A stretch of DNA of 58,215 nucleotides from positions 1-58,215 of the forward strand of contig JACOYI010000002.1 in NCBI GenBank assembly GCA_016181935.1, written 5' to 3'. Shown piece by piece: positions 37,978 to 48,476 of the stretch (within the stretch, counting starts at the first letter, position 1; each line of letters starts with the position of its first letter). The stretch is from Candidatus Niyogiibacteriota bacterium. Its GTDB lineage: Bacteria > Patescibacteriota > Minisyncoccia > HO2-45-28. A model generated the notes under the pieces. That model ran no database searches. It had not been told where the DNA came from and saw nothing but the letters and a program-made list of their open reading frames with translations. Position numbers and translations under genes: made by a program.

Positions 37978-38805
37978 TTAATTTTTTGTGCGGCGCGAAA
38001 GAATAAAGGCGCTCGAATATTTCTTGGGACGGCGGGTCTTGACGCCGCGGGTTCCCTTGCCCCAAAGATTCTTGGGACGCCGCGTTCCGCGCATCGCTCG
38101 GCCTTCGCCTCCGCCGTAAGGATGATCCACCGGATTCATGGCCGATCCGCGCACGGTCGGACGAATGCCTTTGTGGCGCGAACGGCCGGCCTTACCGACC
38201 GCCACGAACCCGTGCTCTTCATTCGATACATGACCGATGGACGCCCATGCCTTTGAATTGACGGCGCGAATTTCACCGGACGCCATTCGTATCTGCGTCC
38301 GGGCGCCCTCCTGCGCCAATACTTCGGCGCGTGAACCGGCGCCGCGGATCAGCTTCGCGCCCGCTCCCGGCTGAATCTCGACATTATAGACAAGAGTTCC
38401 GGACGGAATCAAGTGAAGCGGCCGGCGGTTTCCGGGCGTTAGCGCCGCCGTTTCCGACGCAAGAACTTCATCTCCAACCTTCATGCCGGACGGCATCAGG
38501 TGATAACGGTATTCGCCGTCCTGATACAGTGCCAAACCGATAAATCCGGTCCGGTTGGGATCATATTCGATGCTCACGATTTTTGCCGGAATCCCGATTT
38601 TATAGTGGAAATCAATATCCCGCCACAGCCGCTTCTCCCCGCCTCCTTTGTGCCGCGTCGTGATGCGGCCGTGATGATTGCGCCCGACGAACCGATGGCG
38701 GCCGCGGGTCAAACTTTTCTTCGGTTGAGAGCTCGAAAGCGCCGACCGGTAGTCGACGACCTGCATGTGACGCCGCGAGGGCGTGGTGGGGCGGTAATTT
38801 TTCAT
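37978..38805 (-). CDS. rplB: 50S ribosomal protein uL2
   Basis: RGRHRFVGRNHHGRITTRHKGGGEKRLWR, VRGSAMNPVDHPYGGGEGR. Confidence 0.97.
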   Translation of the reverse strand: MKNYRPTTPSRRHMQVVDYRSALSSSQPKKSLTRGRHRFVGRNHHGRITTRHKGGGEKRLWRDIDFHYKIGIPAKIVSIEYDPNRTGFIGLALYQDGEYRYHLMPSGMKVGDEVLASETAALTPGNRRPLHLIPSGTLVYNVEIQPGAGAKLIRGAGSRAEVLAQEGARTQIRMASGEIRAVNSKAWASIGHVSNEEHGFVAVGKAGRSRHKGIRPTVRGSAMNPVDHPYGGGEGRAMRGTRRPKNLWGKGTRGVKTRRPKKYSSAFILSRRTKN

Positions 38806-38806
38806 A

Positions 38807-39241
38807 TTAAACAAATTCGATCGTCTGGCCTTTCTCAAGAGTAACGAGCGCCTTGCGAAAACCCGGACGCCGGCCGGGATGGCGTCCGTACGTGACCTTG
38901 CGCGACGGTACGGAAACAACATTCACCCGCCGCACGCGAACGCGATACAGCTCTTCGACCGCTTTTCGGATCGCGGGGCTCGCCGCGTCCGACGCCACAC
39001 GAAACACGTACGTTCCGGTTTCCGCTAACCGCGCGGTCTTTTCCGTGATGTGGGGGCGCTCCAAAAGAATGCCGGCCATTTTCGATGACCCCGCCGGCAA
39101 AACGGCTACCGATGGTTCATCCGGATGCTCTTCGGCGGGACCATGCTCCGAGTGCTTCACCGAATTGGAGCCAACCTCGGCCGTCGGACGGGTCAATTTT
39201 TCGCGTGTCTGTTTCTTTTTGAAAAAATCGAGAAGGGCCAT
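38807..39241 (-). CDS. rplW: 50S ribosomal protein uL23 (N-terminal extension)
   Basis: LERPHITEKTARLAETGTYVFRV, KAVEELYRVRVRRVNVVSVPSRKVTYGRHPGRRPGFRKALVTL. Confidence 0.94.
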   Translation of the reverse strand: MALLDFFKKKQTREKLTRPTAEVGSNSVKHSEHGPAEEHPDEPSVAVLPAGSSKMAGILLERPHITEKTARLAETGTYVFRVASDAASPAIRKAVEELYRVRVRRVNVVSVPSRKVTYGRHPGRRPGFRKALVTLEKGQTIEFV

Positions 39242-39250
39242 AAATTGATG

Positions 39251-39895
39251 TTATTTTTTTGCGCCGAATGCGCCCGCAGCGTCTTTCCCAAGAATGATAA
39301 ATCGCGCGCCCAATACGTCGAGCGCCGTTAAATTCCGCGTCTCGACGGTTCGAACGCCCGGAATATTGCGGAATGCGCGCGCCGTTCGAGGATCTTGGGC
39401 GCCGATGATGATACCCGTATTCTTTTCGCGAATCGCTTCAAACCCCGGGATATGAGAAAGGGACCGAAGCGCGACGGCCGCCGTTTTCGTTTTGCCTTCC
39501 GGAATGATGGCGGCATCCAACACCAGCATTTCATTGTCCGCTTTCTTTCGGGCAAGCGCCATCCATAATGCTTTTGTTTTCATTTTGCGGGGAAGCGCTT
39601 TCCCGAACAATTTTTCTTTTGTCGGTCCATGCGTGACTCCGCCGCCTTTCCAGATCGGCGAGCGGATCGAACCGTGGCGCGCCCGGCCCGTGCCCTTTTG
39701 CCGCCACGGTTTTTTGCCGCCGCCGCGGACCTCGCCGCGGCCTTTCGCATGCGCGACCGGAGCGCGCGCGTTCATGCGCATCGCTTCCACGATCTGATGC
39801 ATAAGGTCAACGTTCCACCGAACCCCGAATACGGATTCCGGAAGCTCGATGGTTCCGGTTTTTTCCGCTTTCCAATTGTAGATATCGGTTTTCAT
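39251..39895 (-). CDS. rplD: 50S ribosomal protein uL4
   Basis: AHAKGRGEVRGGGKKPWRQKGTGRARHGSIRSPIWKGGGVTHGP. Confidence 0.97.
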   Translation of the reverse strand: MKTDIYNWKAEKTGTIELPESVFGVRWNVDLMHQIVEAMRMNARAPVAHAKGRGEVRGGGKKPWRQKGTGRARHGSIRSPIWKGGGVTHGPTKEKLFGKALPRKMKTKALWMALARKKADNEMLVLDAAIIPEGKTKTAAVALRSLSHIPGFEAIREKNTGIIIGAQDPRTARAFRNIPGVRTVETRNLTALDVLGARFIILGKDAAGAFGAKK

Positions 39896-39901
39896 ATGTT
39901 C

Positions 39902-40058
39902 ATGAATGACAAAATCAATTTCAGAGTACATTCAAATATCCAGCGGTATTTGAATTCCGTCCTCGGCGTTTTGCTTTTTGGTTCGCTTCGCGAAAGTATA
40001 ACCAAAAAGCGCCATGCAAAACGCCTGCGGAGCCTCTAAAATTGATTTTGTCATTCAT
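39902..40058 (+). repeat. R2 element copy 3 (157 bp) between rplC and rplD
   Basis: Arms ATGAATGACAAAATCAATTTCAGAG / CTCTAAAATTGATTTTGTCATTCAT (24/25); hairpin ATTCAAATA-tccagcgg-TATTTGAAT; long hairpin GGCGTTTTG...CAAAACGCC. Confidence 0.95.
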
Positions 40059-40681
40059 ATTATTTTCCGAATTTCAACCAGCGTATCGCGGCGGCCCGGA
40101 ATAGCGCCCGAAACCGCGACCAGATTTTTTTCGGCGTCCGCAAAAACGATCTCGAGATTGCGCACCGTCACGCGCTCGCCCCCCATCCGGCCGGCCATGC
40201 GCATTCCTTTCGCGACCCGCCCGCCGGCTCTGCCGCCCCCTCCGATCGAACCCGCCTCGCGTTCCGAATGTTTTTGTCCATGGGTTCGCGAACCGCCATG
40301 AAATCCATGACGCTTTACGACGCCTTGAAATCCCTTGCCTTTTGAAATCGCGCTGACCTTCACTTTATCGCCGGTATTAAAAACGGAGGCGGTGATGGCG
40401 TCTCCGACATTGAAATCCGAGGGATTCGAAACCCGAAATTCGCGCACCCAGCGGAACGACGCATCGGGAATCGCTTTCCATTGGCCGCGGACCGGCTTCG
40501 GAATGCGCTTCGGATTCTTCCGGCCGAACCCCACCTGAACCGCATCATAACCGTCTTTCTCGGCCGTCTTCACCTGCGTCACGATCATCGGTCCCGATTC
40601 CACAAGAGTAACCGGCCGGACAATGCCCGCCTTCGTGAAAAACTGCGTCATATTCACTTTTTTGCCGAGAATGAATGCCAT
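40055..40681 (-). CDS. rplC: 50S ribosomal protein uL3
   Basis: [38 protein letters not shown]. Confidence 0.97.
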   Translation of the reverse strand: MAFILGKKVNMTQFFTKAGIVRPVTLVESGPMIVTQVKTAEKDGYDAVQVGFGRKNPKRIPKPVRGQWKAIPDASFRWVREFRVSNPSDFNVGDAITASVFNTGDKVKVSAISKGKGFQGVVKRHGFHGGSRTHGQKHSEREAGSIGGGGRAGGRVAKGMRMAGRMGGERVTVRNLEIVFADAEKNLVAVSGAIPGRRDTLVEIRKII

Positions 40682-40743
40682 AGTGTTTCAACAAAAAACC
40701 CCGGCCTCGCGGGATCTTCTGCAAAAAACCCGTCCCTTATTAC

Positions 40744-41112
40744 TTACATCATTTTAACTTCAATGTCCACTCCCGCCGGCAAATTAAGGTTGGTGAGCGC
40801 ATCAATGATCTTTGCCGTCGGATTTAAGATATCAATCAGCCGTTTATGCACGCGCATTTCGAATTGCTCCCGCGCATTCTTGTGAACGAAGGTGGAACGG
40901 TTGACGGTATATTTGCGGATCTCGGTCGGCAATGGTACGGGGCCGGTTATCTCCGCTCCGTAGCGCAATGACGTATCCACGATCTGGCGGACCGATGCGT
41001 CCAAGATCTTATGATCATATCCGCGCACGCGGATGCGCAAGTGTTGCCGCTCCTCCTTCAGTTCCTTTACTTTTTTCGCTCGGGATTCTTGAGCTTTCGC
41101 TTTGACAGCCAC
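40744..41112 (-). CDS. rpsJ: 30S ribosomal protein uS10
   Basis: [71 protein letters not shown]. Confidence 0.97.
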   Translation of the reverse strand: MAVKAKAQESRAKKVKELKEERQHLRIRVRGYDHKILDASVRQIVDTSLRYGAEITGPVPLPTEIRKYTVNRSTFVHKNAREQFEMRVHKRLIDILNPTAKIIDALTNLNLPAGVDIEVKMM

Positions 41113-41130
41113 GGATTTGGGCAGACGAAA

Positions 41131-42324
41131 TTATTTGGTGATCTTCGTGACAACGCCGGCGCCCACGGTCTTGCCGCCCTCGCGGATCGCGAATCGCTGG
41201 CGTTCCTCGAGCGCCACGGGCGCGATCAGTTTGATCGCCAGATTCACCGTATCGCCCGGCATCACCATTTCGGTTCCCGCGGGGAGTACCGTCTCGCCCG
41301 TCACATCCGTCGTGCGGATATAAAATTGCGGTTTATATCCGGCAAAGAACGGCGTGTGGCGGCCTCCCTCCTCTTTGGTCAAAATATACACTTCAGCATC
41401 GAATTCCGTGTGCGGCGTAATGGAACCGGCTTTTGCAAGCACTTGCCCGCGCTCCACATCCTCTTTTTTCAAACCGCGAAGCAAAATGCCCGCGTTATCG
41501 CCCGCCATGCCTTCGTCGAGCGATTTGTTGAACATCTCGATTCCCGTTACCGTGCTTTTTTGCGTGTCGCGGATGCCGACGATCGCGACTTCCTCGCCGA
41601 CTTTTACTTTGCCTCTCTCAATACGGCCCGTCACGACCGTTCCGCGGCCTTCGATCGAAAAAATATCCTCGACCGGCATCAGAAACGGTTTTTCGATATC
41701 GCGGACCGGCTCCGGAATGTATTCATCCAGAGCTTTCGTGAGCTCCAGAATTTTCTGCACCCACTCGTCATTCGCATCTTTTGCCTGAAGCGCTTTAAGC
41801 GCGGAACCGCGGATGATGGGCGTTGTGTCGCCCGGATATTCGTATTTTTTCAACAGTTCGCGGACCTCGGCTTCCACCAGATCGATCAGATCCTTGTCGT
41901 CCACCGCATCCACTTTATTGAGAAACACGACGATCGCGGGAACGCCGACTTGGCGCGCCAAAAGAATGTGCTCTCTGGTCTGCGGCATCGGGCCGTCCAC
42001 CGCGGACACGACCAAAACCGCGCCATCCATCTGGGCGGCGCCCGTGATCATGTTTTTGATGTAATCCGCGTGTCCCGGCGCATCGATGTGCGCGTAATGG
42101 CGCTTCGCTGTTTCGTATTCGGAATGATGCAGCGCGATCGTGATGCCGCGTGCCCGCTCTTCCGGCGCGTTATCGATATCCTCGACTTTCTCCATTTTCA
42201 CGCGATTGCCTGCAAGCCCCAATGCATGAAGAATGGCCGCGGTCAGCGTGGTCTTGCCATGGTCCACGTGGCCGATGGTTCCGACGTTCACGTGCGGTTT
42301 TGTACGCTCGAATTTTTCTGCCAT
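41131..42324 (-). CDS. tuf: Elongation factor Tu
   Basis: [55 protein letters not shown]. Confidence 0.99.
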   Translation of the reverse strand: MAEKFERTKPHVNVGTIGHVDHGKTTLTAAILHALGLAGNRVKMEKVEDIDNAPEERARGITIALHHSEYETAKRHYAHIDAPGHADYIKNMITGAAQMDGAVLVVSAVDGPMPQTREHILLARQVGVPAIVVFLNKVDAVDDKDLIDLVEAEVRELLKKYEYPGDTTPIIRGSALKALQAKDANDEWVQKILELTKALDEYIPEPVRDIEKPFLMPVEDIFSIEGRGTVVTGRIERGKVKVGEEVAIVGIRDTQKSTVTGIEMFNKSLDEGMAGDNAGILLRGLKKEDVERGQVLAKAGSITPHTEFDAEVYILTKEEGGRHTPFFAGYKPQFYIRTTDVTGETVLPAGTEMVMPGDTVNLAIKLIAPVALEERQRFAIREGGKTVGAGVVTKITK

Positions 42325-42407
42325 AAAAACACTTGAATTAACTTAAAATGGTTCGACGATTGATAAACGTAGGGCTACCACAGAGGTTGTGTCTACGAAC
42401 TCTATGG

Positions 42408-42445
42408 TATGACATCCGCTCAGAATAGTCAAGAATTGTCGATGT
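42408..42445 (-). promoter_or_regulatory. Two overlapping sigma70-like promoters for the tuf/S10 operon
   Basis: On - strand TTGACA-17-TATTCT and TTGACT-17-TACCAT; exact boundaries approximate. Confidence 0.5.
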
Positions 42446-42470
42446 GTCAATAAAATGCGAGAATACAGAC

Positions 42471-43457
42471 ATGAAAAAAGAGATCGTGCTCTCCGGCATG
42501 CGCCCCACAGGCGAACTCCACCTCGGGAATTACTTTGGCGCGCTCAAACGCTGGGCAGGGATCCAATCGGACCATGAATGCTACTGGATGGTCGCAGACC
42601 TACACTCGCTCACCACGCTCGAATCTACAGCCGACATCGAAAAAAAGACGATCGAAATGACAGCGCTCTGGCTCGCGGCAGGCCTTGATCCTAAGAAATC
42701 CTCCGTTTTCCTCCAGTCCGCCATTCCCGAGCATGGCGAGCTTGCTTCGATTTTTGCCACACTTCTTCCGGTTTCGATGCTCGAACTCAATCCGACATAC
42801 AAAGAGATGACGGAGGCGCATCCCAGATCCGGCTCATTCGGCCTTTTAAACTATCCGGTTCTCCAAGCCGCCGACATTCTATTATATAAGGCGACCCGCG
42901 TGCCGGTGGGCCGCGACCAAGAACCGCACATTGAAATAACGCGCGAGATCGCGCGACGATTCAACAACCGTTTCGGTGAATTTTTTGCGGAGCCGCATGC
43001 GCTCTTTGAAAAAATCCCCAAAATCTACTCGCTGAAAGACCCGACCAAAAAAATGTCGAAGTCGCATTCTCCGGATTCCTATATCGGGTTATTAGATGAT
43101 GCCGATACGGTTCGCGAAAAAATCATGGGCGCGGTCACGGATTCCGGCAACGAGATCGTCTATGATCCGGAATCGAAGCCCGCGCTCGCACATTTGATAG
43201 AACTCCTGCATCTCGCGAGCGGACAGGCCGTCGAGGCAATAGAAAAAGAATACAAGAGCGCGGGGTACGCCAATTTCAAAAAAGCGGTCGCCGAATCGAT
43301 TTCGGGCTTACTTTCTCCGATCCAAGAGCGCTTCCGCTCCTACAAACCCGCGGATGTGAAAGGCGTTCTCGCCGAGGGAACCGCAAAAGCGCGCACCGTC
43401 GCCCAAAAAAATCTCGGGGATATCAAAGAGAAGATCGGACTTTTGAATCTCAAATAA
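42471..43457 (+). CDS. trpS: Tryptophanyl-tRNA synthetase
   Basis: SGMRPTGELHLGNYFGAL, PVGRDQEPHIEITREIA, KKMSKSHSPDSYI. Confidence 0.96.
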   Translation: MKKEIVLSGMRPTGELHLGNYFGALKRWAGIQSDHECYWMVADLHSLTTLESTADIEKKTIEMTALWLAAGLDPKKSSVFLQSAIPEHGELASIFATLLPVSMLELNPTYKEMTEAHPRSGSFGLLNYPVLQAADILLYKATRVPVGRDQEPHIEITREIARRFNNRFGEFFAEPHALFEKIPKIYSLKDPTKKMSKSHSPDSYIGLLDDADTVREKIMGAVTDSGNEIVYDPESKPALAHLIELLHLASGQAVEAIEKEYKSAGYANFKKAVAESISGLLSPIQERFRSYKPADVKGVLAEGTAKARTVAQKNLGDIKEKIGLLNLK

Positions 43458-43487
43458 AAATGCCCCGCCGAGGCGGAACATGATTCG

Positions 43488-43958
43488 TTAACGAGCTCCA
43501 CCCTCCAGAAGCGGGGCGGCGTCTGCATTATCCGCCGGCTTATCGGATGCGCGGGGAGCCACCATAGTCACAACGTATGTCGTCATTCGCGCCTTCTCCA
43601 CCGTCACGCGTCCGCCTCCCGCGTTCTGTTCCTCAAGGATCCCTTCCGAAACATAGTCCCCTTCTTCGCGAACGAATCTGCATGTTTGCGACAGCATCAT
43701 CAACGGAAACGCACCGGCAATGCCCTGCTGTTCCGCTTGTTCCTCTTCGGACAAAGGCCGCTGGGAAGAAATGTCTTTCAGCGTCAGCAGCCGATGAAAA
43801 CCTTCGGAAGCCAAGCGTGCGGCATCCAGCGACTTGCACGCAAGTTTGATAGATTCCGTTCCTGCCGGAACGGATTCCTTGGATTCTTCTGCTCCGACCG
43901 CGAATGCGGGGAATGCGAACGCGACAAGCGCGAGCGCGATTGCGAAAAATCGGGTCAT
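43488..43958 (-). CDS. Small secreted hypothetical protein
   Basis: Signal peptide MTRFFAIALALVAFAFPAFAVGA. Confidence 0.7.
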   Translation of the reverse strand: MTRFFAIALALVAFAFPAFAVGAEESKESVPAGTESIKLACKSLDAARLASEGFHRLLTLKDISSQRPLSEEEQAEQQGIAGAFPLMMLSQTCRFVREEGDYVSEGILEEQNAGGGRVTVEKARMTTYVVTMVAPRASDKPADNADAAPLLEGGAR

Positions 43959-44034
43959 ACTCGTCTCCTCTGGGTTTAAAGATGCACTACTGGTCCAAAG
44001 CAAATTTATCAAGAACTGAAGTTAAAGTAAAGAA

Positions 44035-44066
44035 CCGTCCTGCGCCTTTAGTAAGGTGCAGGACGG
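44035..44066 (-). terminator. Terminator hairpin resembling the one at 444-477
   Basis: CCGTCCTGCGCCTT-tagt-AAGGTGCAGGACGG. Confidence 0.75.
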
Positions 44067-44081
44067 CTTCACAATTTCGCT

Positions 44082-44570
44082 TCACTGCCACGCGCCTTGC
44101 GGGATTTCGTTGGGCGGTTTTGCCGGATCCGGCGGCACGATCGCGCCGGGCGGTTCAACCTCATGCGCTTCCTCCTCTTTGATGAGCGGCTTGAGCGCGG
44201 CGGGCGTTGCAATCACCCACACGGTCACGATGAAATCCTCGCCGCCCATGGCTTCGAGAATCATGAGATTGTAATCCAGACGTTCAACGACCCACTTCGG
44301 AACATACTGCTTGCCGCCCCGACACTTGTGGAACGTGAATTTTGAGGCTATAATGTCAACCGCCGCTTCCATCTCCTTTTCTGTCTTTTCGTCTCGCCTC
44401 GTTACCAATATCGCTTTGGCGAATTCCTGCGCGTCTTCTTTCGACACGCACGCCACCCCGCCCGTTGTCGGCGTGCCGATGAATTTCTGGAAGTCAAGTT
44501 CTTCCTCGGCGAACGCCGGAGCAGCCAGGGTCGCGAAAAGGACCGCGAATATTCCGAATGCGTATTTCAC
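44082..44570 (-). CDS. Small secreted hypothetical protein
   Basis: Signal peptide MKYAFGIFAVLFATLAAPAFA. Confidence 0.7.
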   Translation of the reverse strand: MKYAFGIFAVLFATLAAPAFAEEELDFQKFIGTPTTGGVACVSKEDAQEFAKAILVTRRDEKTEKEMEAAVDIIASKFTFHKCRGGKQYVPKWVVERLDYNLMILEAMGGEDFIVTVWVIATPAALKPLIKEEEAHEVEPPGAIVPPDPAKPPNEIPQGAWQ

Positions 44571-44661
44571 ACTTCCGCCTCCCTATCGAGGTTTACTGCG
44601 ATTTACTGCGCCCGTTTCTTCAAAATACTGAGCATAAGATTATCGTAATGATTCAAACCTG

Positions 44662-46020
44662 TCAATGCCCGTGGATAACCGCGCCGATCTCTTTGATCTT
44701 CTCCTCCAATCGCTCGCGGGTATCTGCTTCGACTACAAGCCGCAGGAGCGGCTCGGTTTTCGAGGGCCGCGCCGCAAACCACCAGCCCGTCCCGAGTACC
44801 CCCGAGGGGTCGTCATATTCAACCATTAAGCCGTCAAGAAACGACTGGCGGCCGTCGGCATATTTTTCGCGGAGCCGCCCGATGGCGCCGGCATCCGCCT
44901 CAAAACTCAACTCACCCGAATGAAAATACTTTTCATACGGCCGAAGTAATTCGGAAAATGGCTTTTCGGAGCCTGAAACGATGTTCAATACATGCATGAG
45001 CGTTAAGAGCGCCGAATCGAATCCGTGAAATTCGCGCCAATAATAATGGCCGGACAGCTCCCCGCCGATGCGCGCGCCGGTCTTACGCATCGCGGCTTTG
45101 ATGTGCGGATGACCGACGGAAACGGTCTTGAGCACGATACCCTTTTCTTTCGCGATATCCCGAAGAATACGCGAACCAAAAACCGTCGAAACAGCGCTCT
45201 CCCCCCGCACCGCACAATGGTCCAATAAAAATGCGTAAAGCGTCGTTCCGAGGATCATGCGTCCCTGCTCATCCAAAAACAGGATGCGGTCGCCATCGGC
45301 ATCCATGATGAACCCGAAGTCGGCGCGCGTTCGTCGAACCGCCTCCCGTGCGGCGCTTTGCGCGTCCGGACGCAAAGGATTGGGCGAATGATTTGGAAAC
45401 CTGCCGTCAGGCTTGAAAAACAATGTTTCAGCTTCAATGCCAAGCCGCCCGAACAACCGCTCGAGTAAAAATCCGCCCGAACCATTCGACGCATCCGCAA
45501 CCACGCGAAGCGGGCGCCGTAGCGCGGACAACGAAATCAAAAAATCAATGTAATCATCCGAAAAATCCGCGGCCAATATCGCCCCCTCGCTCGCGGCGCG
45601 CGCCATCGGAAAACGGCTTAACGCCTCGATTTTCGGCAAACTATTTTCTTTGTAAATCGGCTCCCCTTCGGGCCCCACGAGTTTTACGCCGTTCCATTCG
45701 GCGGGATTATGCGAAGCCGTGATCATGGCGCCTCCCGCCGCATCCGATTCCGCCACGGAAAAATAAAAAAGCGGCGATGTCACAAGACCGATGTCGCGTA
45801 TGTCAAATCCCTCGGCTAAAACGCCCCGCTCGAATGCGCGAAGCAATGCTTCGGACGATAATCGCGCATCGCATCCGGCAATGACCTTGCCCCGACCCCC
45901 TTTTTCGGCAAGATACCTCGCAAATGCGGAACCAATGCGTTCCGCGACCGCCTCATCCAAGTCCTCCGGAACCCGGCCGCGGATATCGTAGTCCTTGAAA
46001 ATCGAAGTTGAATTCCCCAT
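44662..46020 (-). CDS. Phosphomannomutase/phosphoglucomutase
   Basis: FKDYDIRGRVPEDLDE, GGAMITASHNPAEWNGVKLV, DADGDRILFLDEQGR, GGELSGHYYWREFHGFDSA. Confidence 0.95.
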   Translation of the reverse strand: MGNSTSIFKDYDIRGRVPEDLDEAVAERIGSAFARYLAEKGGRGKVIAGCDARLSSEALLRAFERGVLAEGFDIRDIGLVTSPLFYFSVAESDAAGGAMITASHNPAEWNGVKLVGPEGEPIYKENSLPKIEALSRFPMARAASEGAILAADFSDDYIDFLISLSALRRPLRVVADASNGSGGFLLERLFGRLGIEAETLFFKPDGRFPNHSPNPLRPDAQSAAREAVRRTRADFGFIMDADGDRILFLDEQGRMILGTTLYAFLLDHCAVRGESAVSTVFGSRILRDIAKEKGIVLKTVSVGHPHIKAAMRKTGARIGGELSGHYYWREFHGFDSALLTLMHVLNIVSGSEKPFSELLRPYEKYFHSGELSFEADAGAIGRLREKYADGRQSFLDGLMVEYDDPSGVLGTGWWFAARPSKTEPLLRLVVEADTRERLEEKIKEIGAVIHGH

Positions 46021-46046
46021 GAGCGTATGATAGGGTAATTTCACTT

Positions 46047-46463
46047 ATGAACGAAAGAGACCCCCTTCTGTACGAGCTCTACTACGCGCTCAAAGCGGGA
46101 AGCCCCGAGGAAGCCGCCAAGAGCGTCGGCGTCGTCACGGGTCTCATCGAAAAAGGGCACGGCATCATCGCGTCCCAATCGCAACCGGACGTAAAAATGC
46201 TTTCCTATCCGATCCGCAAAGAACGCGATGCGTACGCCGGCTGGGTCCGATTCATGCTGAAGCCGGATGCCGCGCCGAAACTTGAGCGGGATCTGGGCGC
46301 CGAATCCCCGCTCCTCCGGTTCATGCTGACGCGCGCGAAAAAAGAGGAGGCGCCGCTCGAATCGCGGCGACGCAAACGGATCGTCCCCGCCGCTTCCGAG
46401 CCCGAAACGCAGGCGAAGATCGAGGAGATCGACAAAAAATTGGAGGAAATTTTAGGGGCTTAA
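46047..46463 (+). CDS. rpsF: 30S ribosomal protein bS6
   Basis: LLYELYYALKAGSPEEAAKSVGVVTGLIEKGHGII; upstream of ssb-rpsR. Confidence 0.88.
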   Translation: MNERDPLLYELYYALKAGSPEEAAKSVGVVTGLIEKGHGIIASQSQPDVKMLSYPIRKERDAYAGWVRFMLKPDAAPKLERDLGAESPLLRFMLTRAKKEEAPLESRRRKRIVPAASEPETQAKIEEIDKKLEEILGA

Positions 46464-46477
46464 TTTTAATATAACCC

Positions 46478-46939
46478 ATGAACCTCAATAAAGCGTTCAT
46501 TATTGGCAATCTCACGCGCGACCCCGAACTTAAAACGCTCCCAAGCGGATCCACGGTCTGCAACTTCTCGGTAGCAACCAACCGGACATGGAAAGATAAA
46601 AGCGGAGAACAAAAGAAAGATGTCGAATTTCATAATGTCGTCGCATTCGGGCGCACGGCTGAAATAATCCACCAATACATAAAAAAAGGTCATGGAATTT
46701 TTATCGAGGGGCGCATTCAGACGCGGTCGTGGGAAAAAGACGGAAAGAAGAATTACCGCACCGAAATCATAGCGGAGACCATGCAATTCGGACCTCGCAT
46801 GCCCGGACTCGGCGGAACAGGCGGCACGGAACGCTCTGCGGACTCCGCGCCGGCACACGCGGCGCAGCCGGCAAAAGAAACGCTCGACACCATTAACTAT
46901 GACGATGACGCGATCAATCCCGACGAGATCCCTTTTTGA
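46478..46939 (+). CDS. ssb: Single-stranded DNA-binding protein
   Basis: MNLNKAFIIGNLTRDPELKTLPSGSTVCNFSVATNRTW; acidic tail DDAINPDEIPF. Confidence 0.97.
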   Translation: MNLNKAFIIGNLTRDPELKTLPSGSTVCNFSVATNRTWKDKSGEQKKDVEFHNVVAFGRTAEIIHQYIKKGHGIFIEGRIQTRSWEKDGKKNYRTEIIAETMQFGPRMPGLGGTGGTERSADSAPAHAAQPAKETLDTINYDDDAINPDEIPF

Positions 46940-46945
46940 TCCATT

Positions 46946-47161
46946 ATGATACCCACCGAATCCAAACAGTGCTATTTTTGCACCTCGAACATAAAAAATA
47001 TCGACTTTAAGGATGCGGAAACCTTGAAGCGGTTTTTATCCGTCCGCGCAAAGATCATGCCGCGGCGCAAAACCGCGGTCTGCGCCCGCCACCAGCGCAA
47101 ACTGGCGAACGCCATCAAACGCGCGCGCCAAGCCGCCATCCTCCCCTACGTCAGCTTCTGA
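46946..47161 (+). CDS. rpsR: 30S ribosomal protein bS18 (Cys-containing)
   Basis: CYFCTSNIKNIDFKDAETLKRFLSVRAKIMPRRKTAVCARHQRKLANAIKRARQAAILPYV. Confidence 0.94.
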   Translation: MIPTESKQCYFCTSNIKNIDFKDAETLKRFLSVRAKIMPRRKTAVCARHQRKLANAIKRARQAAILPYVSF

Positions 47162-47240
47162 CTTGCAATTTTAAACTATATGTTATAAAATCCATCTAGA
47201 ATCAGGTGGGTAGAAGAAAAAAACTAAGAGGAGGCTTGCC

Positions 47241-47450
47241 ATGAAAAATCCGCTTGAAAAGATATGGTCGCGATATGATCGCGCCCCCGAGTTGCTGCGG
47301 CTTCTCATTTGTCTTGCCGTAATCGTCCCTTGGCTAATAGCAACGAACACAGGGAAAGGGAGTGTGTTTTTGTTTGTTGCCAGTTCTATCGCTCTTCTCC
47401 TTGTTCTGTTGAGCCGCATGTGGCATTTGCATGCGAATGCCCGGCTTTAA
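47241..47450 (+). CDS. Small membrane hypothetical protein
   Basis: SD AGGAGG before ATG, two hydrophobic segments. Confidence 0.65.
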   Translation: MKNPLEKIWSRYDRAPELLRLLICLAVIVPWLIATNTGKGSVFLFVASSIALLLVLLSRMWHLHANARL

Positions 47451-47462
47451 TCGGTCGGGTTT

Positions 47463-48458
47463 TTATATCTCTTTTATCTTCTTCACGATCTCCTCGCAAA
47501 CCTTGGGGTTTTCGCGCAAATAATTCTTTGCATTCTCGAATCCCTGCCCCAATTTGAACGATTCATATGCAAGCGAGGCGCCGGATTTTTTGACGAGTTC
47601 ATGCTTTATCGCCAGATTCAAAATATCACCCTCGCGGGAAATGCCTTCGTTATACATGATATCAAATTCGGCGGTACGGAAAGGCGCTGCTACTTTGTTT
47701 TTGACGACCTTCGCTTTTACACGGTTGCCGATGATCTCCTCGCCTTTTTTGATCTGTGCCGCGCGGCGCACCTCGGTGCGGACGGATGAATAAAATTTGA
47801 GCGCTTTGCCGCCCGGCGTCGTTTCGGGATTGCCAAAAAATACGCCGATCTGCATCCGGATCTGGTTGATGAAAATAACGGCGGTATTCGTCCGCGCCAC
47901 GAGTGCGGTGAGTTTTCGCAACGCGTGCGACATCAATCGCGCTTGCAGACCCATATGCTGCTGCCCCATGTCGCCCTCGATCTCGGCCCGCGGCGTCAAC
48001 GCCGCCACCGAATCGATGACCACCGCGTCGATGCTCCCCGAGCGGACGAGCGACTCCACGATCTCAAGCGCCTGCTCGCCCGTATCCGGCTGGGAGATCA
48101 AAAGGTCGTCAATTTTTACGCCGATCTTTTTGGCGTATTCCGGATCGAGTGCGTGCTCCGCATCCACGAATGCGCAAAGCCCCCCTTGTTTTTGCGATTC
48201 GGCGACGATATGCAGCGCAAGCGTCGTTTTGCCGGACGATTCCGGTCCGTAGATCTCGATGATGCGCCCTCTTGGCATGCCGCCGACGCCGAGCGCCATA
48301 TCGAGCGACAAGGAACCCGTCGGTATCACATCCACATTCACGCGGCGCGCCTCCCCCAATTTCATGATGGCGCCCTCGCCGTATTTCGCCTGAATATCCT
48401 TGATCGCCGCCTCCACATGCTCTCGCTTCTCATCCCGCTCCTCTTTGATCTTTTTCAT
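47463..48458 (-). CDS. recA: Recombinase RecA
   Basis: [66 protein letters not shown]. Confidence 0.99.
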   Translation of the reverse strand: MKKIKEERDEKREHVEAAIKDIQAKYGEGAIMKLGEARRVNVDVIPTGSLSLDMALGVGGMPRGRIIEIYGPESSGKTTLALHIVAESQKQGGLCAFVDAEHALDPEYAKKIGVKIDDLLISQPDTGEQALEIVESLVRSGSIDAVVIDSVAALTPRAEIEGDMGQQHMGLQARLMSHALRKLTALVARTNTAVIFINQIRMQIGVFFGNPETTPGGKALKFYSSVRTEVRRAAQIKKGEEIIGNRVKAKVVKNKVAAPFRTAEFDIMYNEGISREGDILNLAIKHELVKKSGASLAYESFKLGQGFENAKNYLRENPKVCEEIVKKIKEI

Positions 48459-48476
48459 TGCAATGAAACTAAACGG

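Noticed and set aside
41011-42336. 441-aa + strand ORF
   Set aside because: Exactly antisense to tuf; arises from codon bias in a GC-rich, highly conserved gene.
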